64,000 bases of DNA from Beta vulgaris subsp. vulgaris (GCF_026745355.1 NC_079206.1:17403582-17467581); one strand, 5' to 3'. Numbered from the stretch's first letter, positions 49,701-59,527 are shown. The notes: a model not told the origin generated them from the sequence alone. Made by a program: numbers and translations.

Positions 49701-50777
49701 TGTTACCTGGACACATATACCCATGTCTGATACAGGTACGTGTCCAAGTGTTTGACTCGGCTATTATACGAAAATTTTCAATGATTTTTGCCCAAAATGA
49801 AGTGTCCAAGAATCCGTATCCACGTCCGAGTGTCAAAGATCTGACACGGGTACTTGAGGTGAATTGAAGAGTCCATGTAACTAAAGTGCTAACTACAAAG
49901 TCAGTTGAAGTAAGTTACAATGGTCTCACTAAGTTTGGTTAGGAGACTTAGGACATTCAAACACGTTCTCTTCTCTCTAAAATGTCACCCAATTGCCCTT
50001 ATCACAAACATTGAACATAAAAAAGTTACTATTTAAATTAAAGAAAGAATCACTTTTTTTTATAAAAACGGGAAAATTAAAGGAAAAATTGACAAGAACA
50101 TTCCTTACCATGGGCGTTCCGTCATTTTCCGTCCTTACTAATATTATCTCTGAGCAGTCCCAATCATGCATCATTTTTGCCAAATTTGGTCCTAATAAGC
50201 TACAACAGGTAAAACGAATTTTCTTTCATTTTTTCCCCCAACTTTCATTTTCTCTCTGCCCTGGTGGGCATCCACCCCTCCCATCCCCCACCCTCGTAAC
50301 TCCCACCCCCACCCAAACAATAAACTAAATTCAGGCAAATGTGGTTCCGAAGTGTTCAAAACAACAACGAACGAATAAAACTACCAAAAATACATACCAG
50401 AAACAAAATTTAATCCAATTGCACGCCGAAGAAGCACAATAACCTGAAATGGGGTGGAGAAATCACAACAAAATTCAAAAATAAAATAACAAAAAAAACT
50501 CCATAAGAGATGATGCAAACAAACGAAGCATAAATGTAGACAAAAACTCACGGGAATCACAAGAGCGAGTGAGAATATCTCGAGCATGGATGATCCATTT
50601 AAGTTGCTAACGAACCTAAAAACAATACAGACACAAAAAAAAATTAACAATTTAGTGAAATCAGATTAGACTACTTGAAATTAGACACACAAAAAAAAGA
50701 GATTGCAGAAGAGATAATAACTGTTCTTTAAGATGCTTGTTATAGTTGAAGGACGTTGTTGCAGAGGAATCCTCCAT
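30153..50777 (-). CDS. PIGW: PIG-W / GWT1 GPI-anchor inositol acyltransferase, 16 coding exons
   Basis: Exons on the minus strand: 50777-50722, 50615-50552, 50443-50398, 48711-48578, 46319-46246, 46148-46067, 45958-45869, 44853-44780, 44008-43921, 43611-43485, 37301-37197, 33961-33832, 33757-33706, 33612-33568, 30515-30417, 30305-30153. Total 1,419 nt, 472 residues; every junction is GT/AG and every phase agrees. Recognition rests on the N-terminus ([20 protein letters not shown]), the central [38 protein letters not shown] and the C-terminus [15 protein letters not shown] ... [12 protein letters not shown]. The family is an ER multi-pass enzyme that acylates the inositol of glucosaminyl-PI during GPI-anchor synthesis. 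Length fits the family. No frameshift or stop was found. The introns are rich in MITEs; intron 10 (6.2 kb) holds a LINE. A 5'-UTR intron probably precedes the ATG exon. Confidence 0.93.
32891..33066 (-). repeat. Dispersed repeat, TATGTTACTCCGACAC family, inverted copy
   Basis: It starts TATGTTACTCCGACACC and ends GAGTAACATA, giving inverted ends. The body carries GTCCAACACGACACTT and GGGTCGGACACTTGGACACC. Its reverse complement aligns with 49,697-49,884 and 36,515-36,706. It lies in PIG-W intron 14. Confidence 0.65.
34002..37000. other. Most of PIG-W intron 11: repeat-rich, no gene proven
   Basis: It holds a one-sided MITE end near 35,060 (GGAATGGAGGGAGTA), an unusual CG-bearing stretch at 35,390-35,760 (TCGTAAAGG repeats, GATACTACCGG), and a block at 36,180-36,500 that looks like old genic or retroposed sequence (TAGGGTTTACC, GAACCCTAG). 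The open frames here match nothing I recognise. Confidence 0.35.
36515..36706 (+). repeat. Dispersed repeat, TATGTTACTCCGACAC family
   Basis: It runs from CTATGTCGAACACAGG to GAGTCCGAGTAACATAG and shares GGCTATTTTCTTAAAAGTTT and the CACTTGAGG end with the copy at 49,697-49,884. Similar text just before it (GGTGTCGGAGTAACATAG) may be the end of another copy. Confidence 0.6.
37001..37098. repeat. Polypurine AGGG/AG microsatellite in PIG-W intron 11
   Basis: Almost 100 bases of G and A on the plus strand with GGGAGGGA units and a run of G. It starts about 100 bp past the exon 11 donor on the transcribed strand. Confidence 0.9.
37798..39009 (+). pseudogene. LINE ORF1 (DUF4283-type RNA-binding protein), broken
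   Basis: The ATG at 37,798 starts MGRKK in an A7 run (37,807-37,813). With one more A the frame would continue into [19 protein letters not shown], so this is a one-base loss. A second frame break lies near 38,260-38,350 ([11 protein letters not shown] versus the expected VFKHDEGFF). The DUF4283-like core follows: [20 protein letters not shown] then [21 protein letters not shown] premature stop precedes the zinc-knuckle relic [11 protein letters not shown] near 38,683. The tail ([13 protein letters not shown]) is typical. ORF1 proteins bind the LINE RNA. Confidence 0.8.
39081..42322 (+). pseudogene. LINE ORF2: endonuclease and reverse transcriptase, broken
   Basis: It starts [20 protein letters not shown] at 39,081 and meets an in-frame TAA near 39,187. 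The following 597-codon frame (39,213-41,006) holds the rest of the endonuclease ([29 protein letters not shown]) and the reverse transcriptase ([43 protein letters not shown]). A small deletion before LRQGDPLSP shifts the frame; the catalytic FADD is at 41,144-41,155. Later frames give the thumb, a weak RT-associated zinc region and the normal end [12 protein letters not shown]. No RNase H domain is present, unlike the LINE at 9,586-15,291. Confidence 0.88.
43020..43302. mobile_element. Stowaway-like MITE in PIG-W intron 10
   Basis: Left TACTCCCTCCGATTCTTTTT; right AAAAAGAAAAGGAGGGAGTA. The inverted ends have TA flanks. The right arm is partly duplicated (GTGTGTAGATTAAAAA, GTGTGCAGATTAAAAA). 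Confidence 0.8.
45000..45241. mobile_element. Stowaway-like MITE in PIG-W intron 7
   Basis: Left TCCCTCTGTTTCGTAATATA then AGGC; right GCCTTATATTTTACAATAATGGGGA. The ends are imperfect inverted repeats. Confidence 0.6.
45637..45832. repeat. AAGTTC-rich repeat in PIG-W intron 7
   Basis: Repeated TTCAAAAAAGTACCAGTAAGTTC-like words, with flanking GGGCCCTCTTACTTTT and GAACGGAGCC. It resembles small AT-rich MITEs, but the ends and target site are unclear. Confidence 0.35.
46670..46740. repeat. AT dinucleotide microsatellite in PIG-W intron 4
   Basis: About 70 bp of pure AT/TA alternation with two phase shifts. It lies between the exon 5 acceptor at 46,319 and the exon 4 donor at 48,578. Confidence 0.95.
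47290..48100. other. Diverged direct-repeat pair in PIG-W intron 4
   Basis: Two related stretches, about 47,297-47,420 and 47,983-48,095, share GTGTCACT-CGTGTTGTT and TTCAGGCGCC / CTCACAGGCGCC words. The 560 bp between them matches nothing I know. It may be a small relict retroelement with short LTRs; evidence is weak. Confidence 0.3.
49442..49677. mobile_element. Stowaway-like MITE in PIG-W intron 3
   Basis: Left TACTTCCTCCATTCTTTTTT; right end AAGATAAAGAGGAAGTA. TA flanks. Internal GATTCATCTCAAGGTGTATT is related to the words in the 26,199-26,458 family. Confidence 0.7.
49697..49884 (+). repeat. Dispersed repeat, TATGTTACTCCGACAC family
   Basis: It starts TTATGTTACCTGGACAC and ends GAGTCCATGTAACTAA, an inverted terminal pair. 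The body has GTGTCCAAGTGTTTGACTCGG and TGACACGGGTACTTGAGGTG. It lies in PIG-W intron 3, directly beside a MITE. Confidence 0.65.
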
Positions 50778-51150
50778 TGATGATGCTAAATTGCAGATTG
50801 CTGAAAGTCCAGTCAATCAAATTTGCTGTTTCAGAACCTATGGAATCTAGGTTTCACCCAAATCGATATCATCTTTTAAGGAACTGGAATACAATTTCGG
50901 AATTTGAATAGCTTGAACTGAATTCAACAAATTCGTATAAAATACAGGTTTCAACCACAATCTAAAACTACGATGAAATTCAACAACAGCAAACGGAGAA
51001 GATCGAAATTTAAATTTAATTGATGTTCAAGCACTGAAAAAAAATCTAACTCTCAGTTCAATAACTTACCAAGTTGCTGAAAGGCTGCTCTGATTCTTTT
51101 GCAGTTGTTGTTGGAGAAAGTCGAGAAACTATAGTTTTTTCTCGTCATTT
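50778..51150 (-). promoter_or_regulatory. PIG-W 5'-UTR with probable leader intron
   Basis: On the minus strand, CAGCAACTTG|GTAAGTTATT gives a canonical donor (exon end 51,070) and TTTCAG|CAATCTG an acceptor (exon start 50,800). A leader intron of about 269 bp (50,801-51,069) would therefore lie 23 bp before the ATG. The leader exon upstream is CAACAACAAC- and CT-rich. Inferred from splice signals only. Confidence 0.55.
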
Positions 51151-51228
51151 TTTTCAATTAAAGCTTTTCTCTTTTTGTTACATTTTTTTGTTACAAAAAA
51201 AAAATTTGAAAAATATTATAGAGAACTA

Positions 51229-51647
51229 TAGGGGTGTAAAATAATGTGAGTCACTTCGAGTTTAATATTATAGAGAGCTACATGGGTGTGAATAATGTAA
51301 GTCGCTTCGAGTTTGAGCTAGCTCGACTCAACTAGTTAGCATTTTGAGTCGAGTTCGAGTTGAGTCGAGCTCACTGGAGTGGAGTTTTGATCGAGCTTTG
51401 ACCGAGTCGAGTTTTGATCGAGTAGATTTCAAGTAACTTACAAGTGTCTCGTGTTAAAGCAACCCTAAGGTAGAAAATATGCCAAATTTGGGTATTTTAT
51501 ATAGATAAATGAGTATTCAAGCTTCTTACGAGTTTTCAAGTCGAGTATCGAGTTCCTCAACTCGATTCGCCAACATCTCGAGTCGAGCTTTGAGGGAGAT
51601 CCAATTTCGAGTAGCTCGCGAGATGCCTTGTCTCATCTACACCCCTA
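51229..51647. mobile_element. hAT-like MITE rich in TCGAG
   Basis: The ends are inverted TAGGGGTGTA / TACACCCCTA. The flanking octamers GAGAACTA and GAAAGCTA agree at six of eight positions, fitting a diverged 8-bp hAT duplication. The interior repeats GAGTCGAG and CTCGAGTC words many times. No coding potential. Confidence 0.7.
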
Positions 51648-52853
51648 GAAAGCTATTATTGCAAATCAAGATACAAAAAAGTTAAAATACTTTGTGGGAA
51701 GGGATTTATACAAATAATTCCTGAGTGACTACTAGAATCCTATCTTACTACAAGATCGTATTCCCTACTCTCCTAACATAAGTCCAGACAAAAACATCAA
51801 ATAATATAGAAATCCTGCAAATATCATCATAAATCAAGAAAATCGGAGAAGGGACTTAAATATTTCTTCAATAACACAAATACACATTAGTGGAGTCTCC
51901 TTCCAACCATACTCTATTTTCATTATTGCCAAAACACAAATTGGTGTAGCTTTGGTCGAGCATGCATCCTAATGTCCTTCAAGTCACTTTGTTCTGGTGA
52001 ACAACAACTGACTCTGATCTAGCCACGTTAAAGGAAGGGCTTCTTTCTTTTTATTATCGAATGAATCCAGACCGTATCTATTTTAGGTAAATAAGTTGAC
52101 AACAAGAGGTTAGACTCGATTTTAGGACATCTAGACTCGGGGAAGATGTCAATACCACTATGTCATCACTTGTTGCTCATCAATGAATCTAGGATAATCC
52201 CTTATGTAAGTCGTCTAACCCAATACATCTTTACGAGTTACGAATTATTAAGATTTTATAATCCAGTGCTTTGAGAAAAAAAGAAGTAATTAATACTAAA
52301 TTCAATCAAGAATCAAATGAAAAGTGAAACTGAAATGATTAGTTATTGAATAAATTAAAAGATTTGTTCATTTCTTGAATGACTGATTAACTTCGAAAAT
52401 TTTGAAACACTATAGACAGTAGATTCATTTTCACGTCATTACGACATTATTATGGATAGGTAACGGTACCTTCCAAATTAACTTTTTTTTATAGAGACGA
52501 GTTATTGTCAATGATGACCAACTTAGAACTTAGAAGTGCCAGCGAAACGCGACGCCTTAGAATAGACACATTTGGGTGCTCCACAAGGTGGAGCATGATG
52601 TTAGAGGTGATAAAATAATATTATTCTATTAAGAAAGAGAAAATCTTTTTTAAAAAAATAAGCCCTCAACACCAAAAGACAAATTACAAAATATGACATG
52701 TTCTTGCCTTACCAGTAAGAATGTGTGTTCTATGCACAATAGATCTATCCACTTTCTCCACTTTGTAGCGAAGAAATTTTTGTAAGACTTTATTTATATC
52801 CGACACAATATTCCTAATATCCATGCGTACTTTCCTATTCTTGACAACTTCTA
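51648..52853. other. Intergenic DNA, no gene recognised
   Basis: Non-coding sequence upstream of the PIG-W promoter. No open frame with a recognised domain; no clear repeat ends found. Confidence 0.4.
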
Positions 52854-53069
52854 TTAATCCCGAAGAATCAATTCAGCAGATTTCTCTGACTGGCTTCCAA
52901 AACCCCTCGTAACATAGCGCAAGTTTCCGTTTTGTAATGTTGAAGTAGCCATCACTCTTTCATTTCCTTCAAAAACAATTGAATCTTCCATTAAACCCAC
53001 CCAGCCAATTCCAGCAAGGTGCCTGCCATTACGTTGTTTTTTCCAGGCCCCATCGACGATAATGGTACA
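52854..53069 (-). pseudogene. Isolated LINE RNase H fragment
   Basis: Minus-strand translation from 53,069 gives DGAWKKQRNGRHLAGIGWVG and further text ending KSAELILRD before a stop. This is the start of the RNase H domain at the C-terminus of plant LINE ORF2 (catalytic Asp followed by the AGIGW strand). No reverse transcriptase is found beside it, so it is a detached relic. Confidence 0.65.
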
Positions 53070-53074
53070 CCCCT

Positions 53075-53220
53075 CCTCTTGTTAACTGTCGTACTCTTCT
53101 CCTCCGTTCTTGATTTTCTCCTCCCCATCGTCTTTGCAAGCATACCTCTTGTTAACTATCGTACTCTTCTCCTCCGTTCTTGATTTTCTCCTCCTTCGTC
53201 GTCTTTACAAGCATTCCTCT
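53075..53220. repeat. 70-bp tandem repeat, two units
   Basis: Unit 1 (53,075-53,144) and unit 2 (53,145-53,214) share CCTCTTGTTAACT and TCGTACTCTTCTCCTCCG text at over 90% identity. A third copy starts and fades at once. Confidence 0.9.
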
Positions 53221-54231
53221 TTTTAACCAATCGTCCCTAACTCCCATTTCTTGTAAGACCCTCTCTGCTACCTCCTACATCAGTTCATGAAAGAGAAAAT
53301 CTTACCTAAATTATGTTTGTCCAGTTATTGTTGGCGAACTAGATAAATTCAAGGACAAGGCTGTATTTTGACACGTGGAATGGAGAAAAAAAGTTGGTCA
53401 CATTTTTTTCTTTGCGCCAATCATCCAAAGATCAGATTGGCCAAATTGTAAACTTCATCCAAGAAAGAAAAATTTGATGACCACCATTGATAGGGAACCA
53501 CTGGGAGTAAGAAAATCATGGGATTGTTGAGGATATAATAAAATAATAAAATATGAGTGAGGTGGAAGAGAGGAGAAATAATAAAATAATTGATGTCCAT
53601 AAAAATTGGTGTAGCTATTGATTAATATAACTTCCTGTATAGCTAAAGTTTGCCTTCATTTGAAAGAAATGATATATACTATATAGTTTGCCAATTAAAT
53701 CTTTCTAACACTACCCCTCAAGATGAAACCCAAGGCCAATCAACCATCACGATAACTTCATTTTGTTGAAATTTAGCTTAATGTTGTTAAGCAACCTTCT
53801 TGGGAGTTGTCAAGAACCAACTAGAATATCCGAATTAAGATGCTCACTACTCTAAGGCAAAAGCTAATGGACGCCCCCGGGGCTGTATAAGAACAAAATA
53901 ATGTTACACCTATCCAACATTTACTGCTATAACAATGAATAATTCTCCTTTTCCCCAAATGTTTTACATTGTGATGGATAAAATAGAATTAATATCCAGC
54001 GCTGTTTTTTATTGTCTCAAGGCAATATTAATTGAACTGCTCATATAACTCTAATTCGAAAAGGTGTATTAGTAGGGACTTATCAGTTGCACTTCCACTT
54101 CCACATATGAACGTGGATGCTGGCAAGTAACAACAAACAACCAAAATACTTCAACTCTTTGCAGGTGAGTCTTTTTTTTCGCTTTGTAATCTTAATGGGA
54201 TTATTTATATGTTTGATTTTAGTATACTTTT
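53221..54231. other. Flank of the Sirevirus insertion; old copia trace and possible FRS leader exon
   Basis: Near 53,706-53,722 the minus strand reads CATCTTGAGGGGTAGTGTTAG, the typical copia RNase H end and LTR start, so a copia relic is likely. At 54,164 the text TTTGCAG|GTGAGTC is a good plus-strand splice donor that could end a leader exon of the FRS gene. Neither is proven. Confidence 0.35.
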
Positions 54232-55635
54232 TGTTGTGCATGTACATGTTATGTTTTATGCACATATTATGTTTTGATGATGAAAATTAATATAATATAT
54301 TTTAGTAGTATGAAAGTATGTAACAGTTGCAACAGATGCATGAAGAAAGGAATTAATAAATGAAGACTTTGAAGAAAAGAAGATTCAAGAGTGAAGTCAA
54401 GTTTATATGTTCCTTAGAATATTTACTTTGGATTAAAATGTAATATGCTCTAACTTGGTGATATGCTATGTGCTAAATATAGAAATATAAAGTTAGTATA
54501 ATTATTATTTTCTTTGAGTTAAGAAAATAAATAATTGTATTAAAATTATATATCTATATAAAAAGGAAATAAGTTTTCGAAATAAGAAATAAAAGGAATT
54601 TAGGAAAACGTGTTTTTAGAAAAAGAATTTTAAAACCGTGTTTATAAAAGAATTTTATAAAAAACGAGTTTTAGAAAAAGAATTTAATAAAACCGTGTTT
54701 TATAAAGTAATTTTGAAAAAACGTTTTTTAAAATATTTTTAGAAAAAGATTTTTCAAAAAGCGTGTTTTCTTAAAAACGTGTTTTGAAAAAAAAATTTAT
54801 TAAAGATTTTTAGAAAAAGATTTTTTATAAAACCGAGATTTTCTAAATCAGATTTTATTTTGGAAAATCCTTTTTCCGAGATTTTCTAAATCATATTTTA
54901 TTTTGGAAAATTCTTTTTGAGTTGAAAAGAAAATCTGTTATGGAAAACATATCTTTTTTAGACTAAAAATAAAAATGGAAAAAGATAAAGTTTGATTTTC
55001 TAAAAGAGAATTAAATCCCTTGAATTAAGGAATTAAAAGATATCTTTTGGAAGGATGGTCGTCCTATCCATGTTCTATAAAAGGGATTTATAATTCACTT
55101 TTAGATCTTACGTTTTCAGAGAGATAAAATCGAGTCTATTAAAAGTTGAAAACTATTTCCTCCGGCACTGAGCATAGCACTGATCGAGTCAGATTTAAGT
55201 TACTATTTTACAATTGTAATTGTCCTCTATTTGCTTGACTAAGAAGCACATCATTGAGGATTGTTCTTTCTTTGTAACTTTAACATTATAGAGAGTGTCA
55301 ACACTTAGAGTTAAGTGTTGGGAGTCATTACTAGGGTAGTAGTGAGGGGAATCTTATTGTATCAAGAGTTTGATATTTTAGGATTCAAAGAAATAAAGAG
55401 TTTTGTTTCTTGTGGACGTAGATCTCAGAGGTGAGATTGAACCACGTTATATCATGTGTTTGCGTATCAAATCTCACATCTTTTAGTTTATTATTTGCAA
55501 AAACTCAAATAAGCGATTTACGAGTGTTTGGCACAGTGCCAGGCACTGAGCCATAAAAGGATTTTTGCGAAAATCGATTAGATTTCACCACTCAATTCAA
55601 CCCCCCCTTCTTGAGTGTCACCTTGGGTTCCAACA
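54232..55635 (+). repeat. 5' LTR of the Sirevirus element
   Basis: 1,404 bp, ends TG...CA. It contains a TATA box (TATAAAAG, 55,076-55,083), a degenerate array of AAAACGTGTTTT-like words at 54,600-54,790, and a 43-bp tandem duplication (54,833-54,918) that the 3' LTR lacks. It ends with GGCACAGTGCCAGGCACTGA near 55,530. Confidence 0.95.
55076..55083 (+). promoter_or_regulatory. TATA box in the Sirevirus 5' LTR
   Basis: TATAAAAG within TTCTATAAAAGGG; the same sequence is kept in the 3' LTR at 62,476-62,483. It would drive the element's RNA, and from the 3' LTR could read toward the FRS gene. Confidence 0.6.
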
Positions 55636-55637
55636 AG

Positions 55638-55649
55638 TGGTATCAGAGC
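55638..55649 (+). other. Primer binding site for initiator tRNA-Met
   Basis: TGGTATCAGAGC lies two bases after the LTR end. It is the standard copia primer site. Confidence 0.95.
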
Positions 55650-56683
55650 AGGCTATTCTCATAAGACTCACATCTTGAGAATAGAAATCATGAACAAGCA
55701 AGATGACTATCGTGACAGGTATTCCAAGTGTCTAGTTTTCAACGGGAAGGATTATGGATGGTGGAAGACTAGGATGAGGATCTACATTCAGGGTTCTGAT
55801 TTTGAATGCTGGAGAATCATAAAGACTGGACCTCTCCCTATTCAAAACAAAGATGATGAAGGAAACCTGATCGACAAGGAGGAAGATGAGTACAATTCCG
55901 TTGACTGCGGAAAAGCCGAAAAGAATTACAAAGCTATGAGTATTCTCCAATCTGGAATTGGACCTGATGAATATTCAAGAATCTCGGCGTGTACTACTGC
56001 TAAGGAAATTTGGGACACACTGGAATTGGCCCATGAAGGTACAAATGAGGTAAAACAGTCAAGGATAGATTTACTAGTCCATAAATATGAATTGTTCACA
56101 ATGAATAAGGACGAATCTATTAAAGATATGTTTACCAGATTCACCCTAATAACTAATGAACTACGATCTTTAGGAAAAATCTATTCTTCTAAAGATTTAG
56201 TTAGAAAAGTGTTAAGAAGTTTGACTAATAAATGGCTTCCCAAAATCACTGTTATTCAAGAGGCTAAAGATCTAACAAAACTCTCACTAGAACAACTAAT
56301 TGGTTCTTTATTGACTCATGAACTTGTTTTAGATCCTAAATCAAATGAACCAAAGAATAAAGGGTTGGCCTTAAAAACCGAAGTAGAAACGGATGATAGT
56401 GAAAGTGATCAAGAAGTAGCGTCTCTAACTAGAAAGTTTCAAAATTTCTTAAAAAAGAACAGGAGCAACAACTTCAGGAGAAGTGGAAACTTCAAAGGTA
56501 AAAGGCACTACTTCTAACCCTAAGAAAAGTGCTACTAACTGTGGTTGTTTCAAGTGTGGTGAGTTTGATCATAGGATTAAAGAATGCCCTCTGTGGAATG
56601 AAGAAAAGCCTAAGGAGAAACGAGAGCAGTCGAAGAAAGAGTACAAGAAAGCTATGATTGCGGCAGTCTGGGGAGACTCGGAT

Positions 56684-58253
56684 TGTAACACCCCCAAATT
56701 ACTCACTTTTAAATAAATAATTTAATAAATAAATATTTGAGTAATTTAGGAGTATTACCGCCACGTGACTACCACGCTTTCGGCAACCAACTACTAACTA
56801 ACCAAAATAACTTGCAGCGGAAGACTTTAACCAAAAATAATAATACTTCTTTATTAATAAAAGTAAATATTGTCTCAAAACTCAAAATAAATGAAACATT
56901 CTAATCTAGGTGAAGATCCCCTTCCTAGTATGCTCCCATGCACATCCAAAATTCACCTGCAAATCTGCTTACCAAAAAGGTAAACAGGGCAAAGCCAAAT
57001 AGGAAAAAGAAAATACGCGTCAGTATAAAACTGAGTACGAAATGTACTAGATAAGTAACACATTTGTTAGTTCGTCATAATTTTTCATTTCGAAAACTCC
57101 ATAACCAAAAATTCAAGAATAACTCTTTAAGAATAAACTATTTTTCAAACACTTAATAATAATTCAAGAATAACATTTTAAGAACAAACTCTTACCAAAC
57201 ACTTGAATAATAATTCAAGAACAACAAGAACAAACTCTTTCCAAACACTTGAATAGTAATTCAAGAATAACCTTTTTAAGAATAAACTCTTTCCAAACAA
57301 CTTGGATTAAAAATAACCTGAAAACAATTCCTCTTCTTATCTCCCCTTCTATTTTGCTAAGTGTGCACACCCCCCAAGCTAGTCATCCCATCACGGAGCT
57401 ATATCAAGGGGTAACTATAATTGCCAACAAGTGGACTTTGAATCTCTTGATATTAATCAAGCGGAAATAATAATAATATGACTTGTAAGTCATGAATAAA
57501 CCTCCTTTCCTCATAAACAACTTTTTGAACATTCAAAGTTTCATAAAAACCAATCAACCTTTCCTTGTAAAAATAATTTAATTTTCCAAAAAGGATAACA
57601 AAACTTCTATATAAAATGATTGATAATATCATTCCTTCTTTTCACTTTCAAGAGTGAATAATAAAACATTGTAACCATTTTAAACCAAATTTCTAAACCA
57701 ATCCAACCAATAAAATCAATAAACAACTTTATCATATAAACCACATTTTAAAAGATCTAGCTACATAACGTACCTTGATCTTGCACAAAAAGTATACTAG
57801 TATCTCCACTTAGTCTTAATCTTGAACGATCTCCTAACAAACCAATAAAAAATCTAATAAGTAACTTATCACATGAACTTAATCATGAATGTAAACATGA
57901 ATAACCTATCATGAGCATAATATTTTTGAGTAAGAAACATGGAAAATCTTTTTCTTTTCTTAACCCAAAGAGAATTAGAACTTGAATAAGAAATATAAAA
58001 CTAGAATAGATAAGAAGAGAAAGAAGAACCTTGAAGTATGGATTCTCCAAAGTTTTTGTGTGGAAAAGATGACTAAAGATGTGGGTATTTATAGGAGTAG
58101 AATAAGTAGAGTACTTAATTTTGAAAATTAAAGAGTTTGTAACCTTCACCATAAATTAGAAGATAAAACCAAGATTTATAACCTTCATCATAAATTTGGA
58201 AAACAAAACTCCCCCATTTACTTCACAATCCCGTCAAAAATAATGGCCTAAAA

Positions 58254-58292
<39 letters not shown>

Positions 58293-58476
58293 GTTTTTTG
58301 AATAATTTTGACTAGGATTTAAAACCAAAAGCTTAACAAATCGAATTTTGGCGCCATCTTTCGCCAAATAATTTAAAACGAGTGAAATTGCTAAAATACC
58401 CTTTGCTTAAAATATTTATTTTAGAAAATAAATATTTTAATTAATAAATAAATACTTGAAAATATGGGGTATTACA
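56684..58476 (-). mobile_element. Solo LTR inside gag, probably Ty3/gypsy, CGGAT target duplication
   Basis: Ends on the plus strand are TGTAACACCCC and GGGGTATTACA, flanked by CGGAT (56,679-56,683 and 58,477-58,481). Removing it rejoins gag in frame. On the minus strand a TATAAATA box at 58,093-58,086 precedes a leader-like region, so the LTR points left. It is 1,793 bp with a T/A tract near 58,250-58,290 and no internal region. TGTAA...TTACA ends are common in plant gypsy LTRs; the class is inferred. Confidence 0.88.
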
Positions 58477-59070
58477 CGGATTCTGACGAGGATCAGTGCC
58501 AGGCACAGTGCCACGAGGCGAAATTTTGTTTGAATGTTGTACAGACAACTCTGAAGACGGCACCGTGCCCTGATGACTCACATCTATGCTTGATGGCTAA
58601 ACCTTCGAACCCTCTTGAAGAGGTAGAAGACAGTGAGGTAAGTCTAACTTCCTTAAAACCTTCAATTCATCTTTTTTCAAAAAGTCAACTTGCCACTTTG
58701 CTTGGAAACGTAATTGATGATTGTCAAAACATGAATGATAATTTTGATATCATGAAAAAGGAAATAAAAAAGTTGACCAGGCTAAAAATTGGATTAGAAA
58801 CGGAATATAAGGACTTATTGAAAGAAAATAAAACTCGGATGAAAAGGATTGATGAGAAAGACATAGAGATAAACACACTAAAACACGAAAAGACTCTAGT
58901 TGATAATCTCGTAAATAGCTCAGTGCCAGTCACTGAGTTCGAAGCTGAAAAATCTAGTCTTGAGGAACAAATTGAAAAATTAAATCACGAATTGAATGAA
59001 CTTAAGGACTCAAGACAACAATCTAGAATTGTTCCACTCATGTTGCCTAGTGATGGAAACATTGTTGTTA

Positions 59071-59527
59071 AAATCCCGATCCGGATCTTACGATTCTACG
59101 ATTTTACGATCCTGAAAGACCTCACCGATCCCGGTCCTACGTAGGATCTTAATTTTGTAGGATCTTTCGATCCTGTCCAACCACATAAAATCACATGGTA
59201 GGATCTTAACACGATTTTACGATTCTACGACTCTACGATCCGATCCTACCGTATAAAAATAATAAAGTAATTTCACATATTATATTTCTTATTAGATTTT
59301 GGTTGCATGTTACTCCAATCTTATAGTATTGAAAAACTATCATCATTTGCTAATTAAAAAATTCATTATTAATATGTGTAAATATTTCACATGAGATTCT
59401 CACCCTATTTTAGTATAATTATCTTTATTTCACCGAATTGTAGGATCTTACGATCCTACGATCCGATCCCACCGATTCGATTCTACCAACCCCTACGATC
59501 CAAAGTAGGATCCCGATCCTGATAATA
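59071..59527. mobile_element. Palindrome-rich insertion (TACGATCC repeats) inside gag
   Basis: Gag is interrupted between PSDGN and DGKIREEL by about 450 bp of TCTTACGATTCTACGATTTT- and GATCCGATCCTAC-type words, many of them self-complementary around GATC. The ends carry AAAATCCCGATCC and GGATCCCGATCC. The flanks GAAACATTG and ATAATATTG agree at six of nine positions, which may be a decayed target duplication. I do not recognise the family. Confidence 0.6.

Noticed and set aside
55732..56144. Minus-strand frames of 72 codons opposite gag
   Set aside because: Shadows of the gag coding strand with no independent signal.
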